A DNA stretch of 35,163 bases from DYCT01 sp051875715 (GTDB lineage: Bacteria; Bacteroidota; Bacteroidia; Bacteroidales; Bacteroidaceae), in contig JBJEHD010000084.1 of assembly GCA_051875715.1 (NCBI GenBank), positions 1 to 35,163 of the forward strand, read 5' to 3'. A model generated the notes under the pieces. The model saw only the letters and a list, made by a program, of their open reading frames with translations. It made no database searches and had not been told where the DNA came from. This document shows, one piece after another, positions 30,876 to 35,163 of the stretch. Numbering within the stretch: position 1 is the stretch's first letter; each line of letters begins with the position of its first letter. Both the position numbers and the translations under genes were made by a program.

Positions 30876-32591
30876 ATGAGGAAACTGACGGCCATAGGAA
30901 TCTGCGTGCTGCTGGCACTGCTGGCGGCCGCACTGGCATGGCACGCCCACGACCGGTGCGGAGGCGCGATGCTCCGTCGGGCCGAGGCCTTGATGGGCAC
31001 CAACCCGGACAGCGCACGCCAGGTGCTGGAGCAATACGTACCGGCCCGCCATCTGTGGGGGGAGCACCAAGCCCGCTACGCCCTGCTCCTCACCCAGGCA
31101 CGTTTCAAAACATACCAGCCCACGGACAACGACTCCCTCATCCGCATCGCCGTGGACTATTACGCCCATTCCTCCGATTCCCTCCGAAAAGCCTGGAGCT
31201 GCTTCTACGCGGGACAAGTCTACCGCGACCTGAACGAGCCCCAAACAGCCGTACGTTATTTCCATCAGGCTGCCACGGCCGGCGAAGGGAAAGCCGACGA
31301 ACGATTTCTGCATTTGCTCTATTTTCATTGGGGAACACTCCTGCAAGACATCAAGCCCTACGAAGAATCAGTACGCTTGCTAAAAAAAGCATTGCAGTAT
31401 GCCCGTTTGTGCCACAATCCGTTCTACGAACTTTGTGCGTGGAGAGAATTGGCTTGGACCTATCTTTATCTGCATCAATACGAAGAAAGCAGAAAATGCA
31501 GTTCCCAAGGCATCCAACTGGCCCAGGCGAACACAAACTTCGTCAAGCATCTTCCTCCATTGTATCAGGTAATGGCGACTGCCTATCGGTTGGACAAACG
31601 GCCCAAAGAAGCCGCCCTTTATTTGGACAAAGAACTGGCCATCGCCGCGTCGGACTCCTCTTTCGACAGAAGACCATGCTACAACGTCAAAGCAAAAATC
31701 CACCTGGACTTGCAGCAATATGATTCTGCCGACTACTACAACGAGTTGAACTACCGACCGGAAAACATCTACATGCACGCCGGATACCAACTGCTGAAGG
31801 CACAAATCGCGAAAGGACGGAAAGACATCGGAACGTTTGCACGCCATCAAGAGATTTATGCCCAACTCCTTGATTCCATCCATCGTACGGAATCGGATAT
31901 TACCCTGATGGAACTGCAGAAGAAGTACGACTATTCGCGGGTGGAGAATGAGAACATGCGAATACGTGTACGACAACAACGCTTACTAATCATATTCATT
32001 CTGCTTGCTATCTTTTTTGTCCTTCTCATTGGATTAGGACGAGCAACATTGCTCCGTCTACGCAGACAATACCAACAGAAAGAAAAGCAACTAGCCCAAA
32101 ATCAATTATCATTAAAAGAATTACATGTTTCTCTTGAACTCTATCAAAAGAATGAAGAGGCCTTGCGCAAAGAAATTATCCAAAAAGAAGCCCAACTGGC
32201 ATCAAACCTCAAACTTCAAGAGAAATTAAGAGAACAAATATCCTCAAACATTAATATTATAGAAATCATTGAAAAAAGAATTCTTTTATCAACCATCGAT
32301 AAAGACACGCTTGCAAGCAAATTGATTCTCTCTCCCACTCAACAGAATCACCTACATCTCGAGTTAGACATAAAGCATCGAAACTTTGCCGCACGTTTGC
32401 ACGAGCAATACCCCTCACTTGACAAAATAGAAATTTCTATTTGCTGCCTTCTTAAATTAAACATCAAAAATCAAGATATCACCTACCTTCTTGGCATCAG
32501 TGCCGATGCCCTCAAGAAAAGACGTCAGCGACTATGTAAATCAAAACTAAAAATCGAACAACCCCTCAACCAATTTATTTCAGATTTTTAG
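30876..32591 (+). CDS. Membrane-anchored TPR protein with cytoplasmic coiled coil and C-terminal HTH domain
   Basis: A 571-aa putative transmembrane regulator. Residues 5-22 are an N-terminal signal or anchor. About 30-345 contain TPR-like helical repeats (ALLLTQARFKTY, CFYAGQVYRDLNEPQTAVRYFH, HWGTLLQDIKPYEESVRLLKK). A strong transmembrane helix spans about 369-390, a coiled coil about 395-470, and a LuxR/sigma-like helix-turn-helix about 515-555 (IEISICCLLKLNIKNQDITY, GISADALKKRRQRLCK). The layout suggests periplasmic sensing with a cytoplasmic DNA-binding end. ATG 30876 is chosen because the 30810 ATG lies inside the promoter. GC content falls sharply along the gene: the block 32221-32280 has only 12 G or C. 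It probably regulates the genes that follow. Confidence 0.82.
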   Translation: MRKLTAIGICVLLALLAAALAWHAHDRCGGAMLRRAEALMGTNPDSARQVLEQYVPARHLWGEHQARYALLLTQARFKTYQPTDNDSLIRIAVDYYAHSSDSLRKAWSCFYAGQVYRDLNEPQTAVRYFHQAATAGEGKADERFLHLLYFHWGTLLQDIKPYEESVRLLKKALQYARLCHNPFYELCAWRELAWTYLYLHQYEESRKCSSQGIQLAQANTNFVKHLPPLYQVMATAYRLDKRPKEAALYLDKELAIAASDSSFDRRPCYNVKAKIHLDLQQYDSADYYNELNYRPENIYMHAGYQLLKAQIAKGRKDIGTFARHQEIYAQLLDSIHRTESDITLMELQKKYDYSRVENENMRIRVRQQRLLIIFILLAIFFVLLIGLGRATLLRLRRQYQQKEKQLAQNQLSLKELHVSLELYQKNEEALRKEIIQKEAQLASNLKLQEKLREQISSNINIIEIIEKRILLSTIDKDTLASKLILSPTQQNHLHLELDIKHRNFAARLHEQYPSLDKIEISICCLLKLNIKNQDITYLLGISADALKKRRQRLCKSKLKIEQPLNQFISDF

Positions 32592-32701
32592 AAAACGACG
32601 AAAAAGAAATACGCAAAACCCCTTTCTTGCCGTATTAAATGGGGGATATTTTTATTATCCGCTGTTGCTCAATCGATTAAAGTCGAACAAGAAAATTACA
32701 A

Positions 32702-32748
32702 TTGTCCCCTTTTGTCCCCTTCGATTCCGTTCTGTCTTCATAATTTTG
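32702..32748 (+). promoter_or_regulatory. Direct repeat upstream of a -7 element for the DUF3244 gene
   Basis: TTGTCCCC occurs at 32702-32709 and again at 32712-32719, a 10-bp (one helical turn) spacing, 22 bp upstream of TAATTTTG (32741-32748). The normal -33 box is missing, as expected for an activator-dependent promoter. The adjacent TPR/HTH protein is the obvious candidate activator, by inference. Confidence 0.6.
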
Positions 32749-32776
32749 CGGCATCAAAACAATAAAAATATAGATT

Positions 32777-33145
32777 ATGAAACGGATTACATCTTTATTT
32801 TCGCTTCTATTGTTAGCACTACATCTGCTGGCAGACAACAAAGTCGAACTGACCCCTACTAAAACGAATGGTCAAGCATCCCAAAATCTGATTCCCGTCA
32901 ACGTCAATTGGCAGAACCACTCTTCACTGCTGGAAGTCCAGTTCACAGGTCCCGTGCAGGCCGTGTTCGTAGTAGTGACCGGCCCGGACGGTGTGGTCTA
33001 TCAGAACCAGATTACGACCGAGAACGCAAAATCCATCTATGTGGACCTAAAACCATATAGAGAAGGAGAGTACACCATCCGATTCCAAGATGTCTACGGG
33101 AACGAGGTGGAAGGAGACTTCTTCAAAGAATTTGAGGAAAACTAA
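32777..33145 (+). CDS. DUF3244 domain-containing small secreted protein
   Basis: A 122-aa protein with a signal peptide (MKRITSLFSLLLLALHLLA) and one small beta-sandwich of about 100 residues. LEVQFTGPVQAVFVVVTGPD, VVYQNQITTENAKSIYVDL and YREGEYTIRFQDVYGN match the pattern of Bacteroidetes DUF3244 proteins, which resemble T9SS-signal-like or Ig-like folds. No catalytic motif is seen. It is followed after 29 nt by the glycine-zipper lipoprotein gene, so the two are likely one operon. Members of this family are often next to TPR/HTH regulators, to my knowledge, but their role is unknown. Confidence 0.85.
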   Translation: MKRITSLFSLLLLALHLLADNKVELTPTKTNGQASQNLIPVNVNWQNHSSLLEVQFTGPVQAVFVVVTGPDGVVYQNQITTENAKSIYVDLKPYREGEYTIRFQDVYGNEVEGDFFKEFEEN

Positions 33146-33174
33146 AAAAATACACACTTAAAAATCAAACAATT

Positions 33175-34137
33175 ATGAAAAACTTATCAAAAAACCTCGT
33201 CGCTATCTTAGCAAGCATTATCCTATTTTCCTCTTGCAACACTCATGAGCAAAAAGAAGTCATCCAAGATCAAACAGACGTGCAGACTCTTATGCTTAAA
33301 TTACAAGCATTAAATAAAGCCACATTGGAGAAATATAATATTACGGACATCACAAAGGGAGGAACAGAACTAACGGGTCCCATCGTTAACAATCCTGTAA
33401 TTGAGGCAGCTAAACGCAAATGGTGGCAAAGATTACTCGCCGTCATCGGAGCAGATGCAATGGGTGCAACTATAGGGACTGCAACTGGAGGTGCAATCGG
33501 AGGTGCGGCTTTAGGCATCATAGCATCCATAGAAATGTATCGTGAAACAGGATGTCTGGCATTGGCAGAAACTGGAGTTAACGAATATGACGAAGAACTG
33601 AGTTCCTACACCATCATCATGGATAGTATCAATCATAATTTAAATAACGAGCTCGGTTCTTATGATGTCATCGGAGATTGCCACAATGTTGTAATTCAGG
33701 AAATTATCGCAGACAAAGAACGATTTTTGAATGAGGATGGAACATTTAAGGCAGACGTACTTGCCAACGCAGTTCTTTCGTCCTTAGACAGAAAAGGATA
33801 CATCATAGGAACAACCAATCCAAGAATACTGTCATTTGTAATACAGAATCTCAAAAATGGTAATGTCATCAACAAAGATGTCACATTAGAGGAACAAGTC
33901 TCCAATTTTGCGACCTTATATCCAGAACAGAGCAATGAAGCATTTATCCTAAAAGACTACATTACCACCGTGTCGGCTTTGCCCAATGTAGAAGCCGTCA
34001 AATCTTACTCCTATGAATTTGAGCGTGTATTGCTCCAGGCCAGTCCTGGAGTTGACCTAACAATCAACACACTTGCCGGGGTTTCAGTAGGCAAAAACAG
34101 CGCATCTGGCTGGAACATAGTCCCCACTAATCCTTAA
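33175..34137 (+). CDS. Lipoprotein of unknown function with glycine-zipper hydrophobic segment
   Basis: A 320-aa protein with a lipoprotein signal (Cys21 in ILFSSC). After a polar region (about 22-85) comes KRKWWQRL and a glycine/alanine-rich hydrophobic stretch (about 88-118, with GADAMGATIGTATGGAIGG). That stretch resembles glycine-zipper membrane segments of pore-forming peptides and bacteriocins. The remainder is a mixed alpha/beta region (IQEIIADKERFLNEDG, ILSFVIQNLKNGNVI, FATLYPEQSNEAFILKDY). The gene is AT-rich compared with the rest of the window, suggesting acquisition. It sits in an operon with the DUF3244 gene downstream of the TPR/HTH regulator. I do not recognise a family. Confidence 0.75.
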   Translation: MKNLSKNLVAILASIILFSSCNTHEQKEVIQDQTDVQTLMLKLQALNKATLEKYNITDITKGGTELTGPIVNNPVIEAAKRKWWQRLLAVIGADAMGATIGTATGGAIGGAALGIIASIEMYRETGCLALAETGVNEYDEELSSYTIIMDSINHNLNNELGSYDVIGDCHNVVIQEIIADKERFLNEDGTFKADVLANAVLSSLDRKGYIIGTTNPRILSFVIQNLKNGNVINKDVTLEEQVSNFATLYPEQSNEAFILKDYITTVSALPNVEAVKSYSYEFERVLLQASPGVDLTINTLAGVSVGKNSASGWNIVPTNP

Positions 34138-34150
34138 TAATTTATTCCCC

Positions 34151-34183
34151 GTCGGTATGGGTCGGAACTAATCCCATACCGAC
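34151..34183 (+). terminator. Hairpin after the glycine-zipper lipoprotein gene
   Basis: GTCGGTATGGG (34151-34161) pairs perfectly with CCCATACCGAC (34173-34183) around an 11-nt loop. No T-run follows, so termination is likely weak. The right-arm sequence TCCCATACCGAC also occurs at 18153-18164. Confidence 0.6.
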
Positions 34184-34222
34184 TCAACTCTTCCTCTTAC
34201 CATAATGACTTAAAACCCCATA

Positions 34223-34924
34223 ATGATGAAAACATCCATTCGACTTATCGCGGCCATGTGCATGACGGCATTGGTCGCCACCGCATCGGCCCAAGAAGAA
34301 AAAACCGCAGCAGGCCGTAGTTATCGAAACGTAGTGAGCCTTGAAGCCGGATACGGCCTGACCGGCTTCGCAGGAAGCAACCTTTCGCCGTGGGGCAAAG
34401 AATATGCCAGTCAGGTGAAGGGAGGCGTGGTAGCGCACCTGGAGTACGACCGTTTGTGGAATCGGAAGAAGCACTCCAACGACCAATGGGGTGTCGGGAT
34501 GGCATACATGACCGGTAAGATGGCCTCGGCCGAATACACATTGGCCAATGGAGACCACGTGAAAGACAAAGTGGAGTGGCATTACCTGGCACCACAACTG
34601 GTGTTACGATATGCCTTCACACCGAAGTTTTGTGTGAACGGACGGCTGGGAGCCGGATACTTCCGCTACCACAATGCCGGTCGATGGAACACGGAAGCCT
34701 GCACTACCACCGGGAACGGGCTCGGCACGAACATCAGCCTCCAGTTGGAGTATCGTTTCATCCCGTCCGCCAGTTTCGCCGTGGGCATGAACGCACTGGA
34801 CGCACGCATGGGAAGGCTGTTCCAAGAAAAGGCCGGAAAGGCCTCCACCATCCACCTGAACAGCGACTACGATTTCCGCCCGCGTAGCGCCGACATCATC
34901 GCCAGCGTCCGTTTCTACTTCTAA
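34223..34924 (+). CDS. Small outer-membrane beta-barrel protein
   Basis: A 233-aa protein with a signal peptide (about residues 1-24, ending ATASAQ). It has barrel-type strands: VVSLEAGYGLTGF, GGVVAHLEYDRLW, QWGVGMAYMTGK, LAPQLVLRYAF, VNGRLGAGYFRYH and a C-terminal SADIIASVRFYF with final Phe. This resembles the OmpW/outer-membrane-protein beta-barrel families of Bacteroidetes. Its GC content returns to that of the main chromosome, unlike the two genes before it. A second in-frame ATG at 34226 could be the start instead. No specific function can be assigned. Confidence 0.78.
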   Translation: MMKTSIRLIAAMCMTALVATASAQEEKTAAGRSYRNVVSLEAGYGLTGFAGSNLSPWGKEYASQVKGGVVAHLEYDRLWNRKKHSNDQWGVGMAYMTGKMASAEYTLANGDHVKDKVEWHYLAPQLVLRYAFTPKFCVNGRLGAGYFRYHNAGRWNTEACTTTGNGLGTNISLQLEYRFIPSASFAVGMNALDARMGRLFQEKAGKASTIHLNSDYDFRPRSADIIASVRFYF

Positions 34925-34936
34925 ACCTTCTGCACG

Positions 34937-34990
34937 CCGGCATTTCCATCACCCCTGTTGCTCTTTTGGCGGGAAAAGCCTATCTTCGCC
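34937..34990 (+). promoter_or_regulatory. Promoter module of the AAA-ATPase-like gene
   Basis: TTGC (34958-34961), 19 nt, TATCTTCG (34981-34988). The 54-bp block is 44/54 identical to 30781-30834 upstream of the TPR/HTH gene, placing both genes under a similar promoter. Confidence 0.75.
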
Positions 34991-35018
34991 CCATAGTAAC
35001 AAAACAAAGGAGGAGACC

Positions 35019-35163
35019 ATGAACACTACCGATTTGAAGCGTTGCCCGGTGGGCATCCAGACATTTGAAAAAGTACGGGAAGGAGACTACCTCTATGTGG
35101 ACAAGACGGACTTGATTTACCAGTTGGTACACACGGCCACATACGCTTTCCTCAGCCGCCCGC
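35019..35163 (+). CDS. AAA-ATPase-like / PD-(D/E)XK nuclease family protein (5' part, cut by window end)
   Basis: Only the first 48 residues are present. They start MNTTDLKRCPVG and contain GIQTFEKVREGDYLYVDKT, LIYQLV and TYAFLSRP, which match the N-terminus of the PF09820 AAA-ATPase-like family, where a RPRRFGKSL P-loop normally follows. Complete members (about 520 aa) carry a C-terminal PD-(D/E)XK nuclease-like domain. AAGGAGG lies 5 nt upstream of the ATG, an unusually good ribosome binding site for this phylum. These genes are often multi-copy in Bacteroidales genomes; their role is unresolved, possibly linked to mobile DNA or defence. Confidence 0.88.
   Translation, partial: MNTTDLKRCPVGIQTFEKVREGDYLYVDKTDLIYQLVHTATYAFLSRP

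Overview
The window reads as a chromosomal segment of a GC-rich member of the Bacteroidota, most likely order Bacteroidales. Supporting signs are Bacteroidetes-type promoters (TTTG, about 19 nt, then TAnnTTTG), a BT1926-type outer-membrane barrel, a DUF3244 protein, a TonB receptor with an N-terminal carboxypeptidase-regulatory-like domain, lipoproteins with acidic residues after the lipid cysteine, and type IX secretion genes porU and porV. A Prevotellaceae-like host is a reasonable guess but is not proven by the sequence.

Layout. 1-376 is non-coding and holds a 22-bp-period repeat array. 422-5746 is a co-directional cluster of a secreted acid-phosphatase-like metalloenzyme, a TonB-dependent receptor and a lipoprotein with an Ig-like and a beta-helix region. 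It may scavenge a phosphorylated nutrient. 5767-5969 holds an inverted-repeat element and a second 22-bp array, followed by a small lipoprotein. 6593-19256 is rich in central metabolism: malic enzyme with a phosphotransacetylase-like domain, an NADP-type and an NAD-type glutamate dehydrogenase, a receiver/PPDK-like fusion protein and malate dehydrogenase. A lipoprotein/outer-membrane barrel pair is interleaved.

19511-22476 is a forward housekeeping operon (coiled-coil membrane protein, yicC, gmk, nadD). It converges with a long reverse operon (30198 to 22473): rex, an FAH-family hydrolase, porU, porV, ispF and a metallophosphoesterase lipoprotein. An SUI1/eIF1-like gene is divergent from rex.

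30674-35163 is accessory. A 22-bp array with nested dyad symmetry precedes a membrane-anchored TPR/HTH regulator, a DUF3244 protein, a glycine-zipper lipoprotein, a small outer-membrane barrel and the start of an AAA-ATPase-like/PD-(D/E)XK family gene cut by the window edge. The segment from about 31.4 to 34.1 kb is strikingly AT-rich and looks acquired.

The least expected signals are non-coding. Four intergenic arrays carry short TA-centred (partly palindromic) words every 22 bp. Three intergenic elements end in the same GACCGATTTGGG sequence with an inverted copy at the other end. Two of the arrays directly abut such elements. Among proteins, the receiver/PPDK-like fusion without a phosphohistidine domain and the TPR/HTH regulator locus are the best candidates for undescribed biology.
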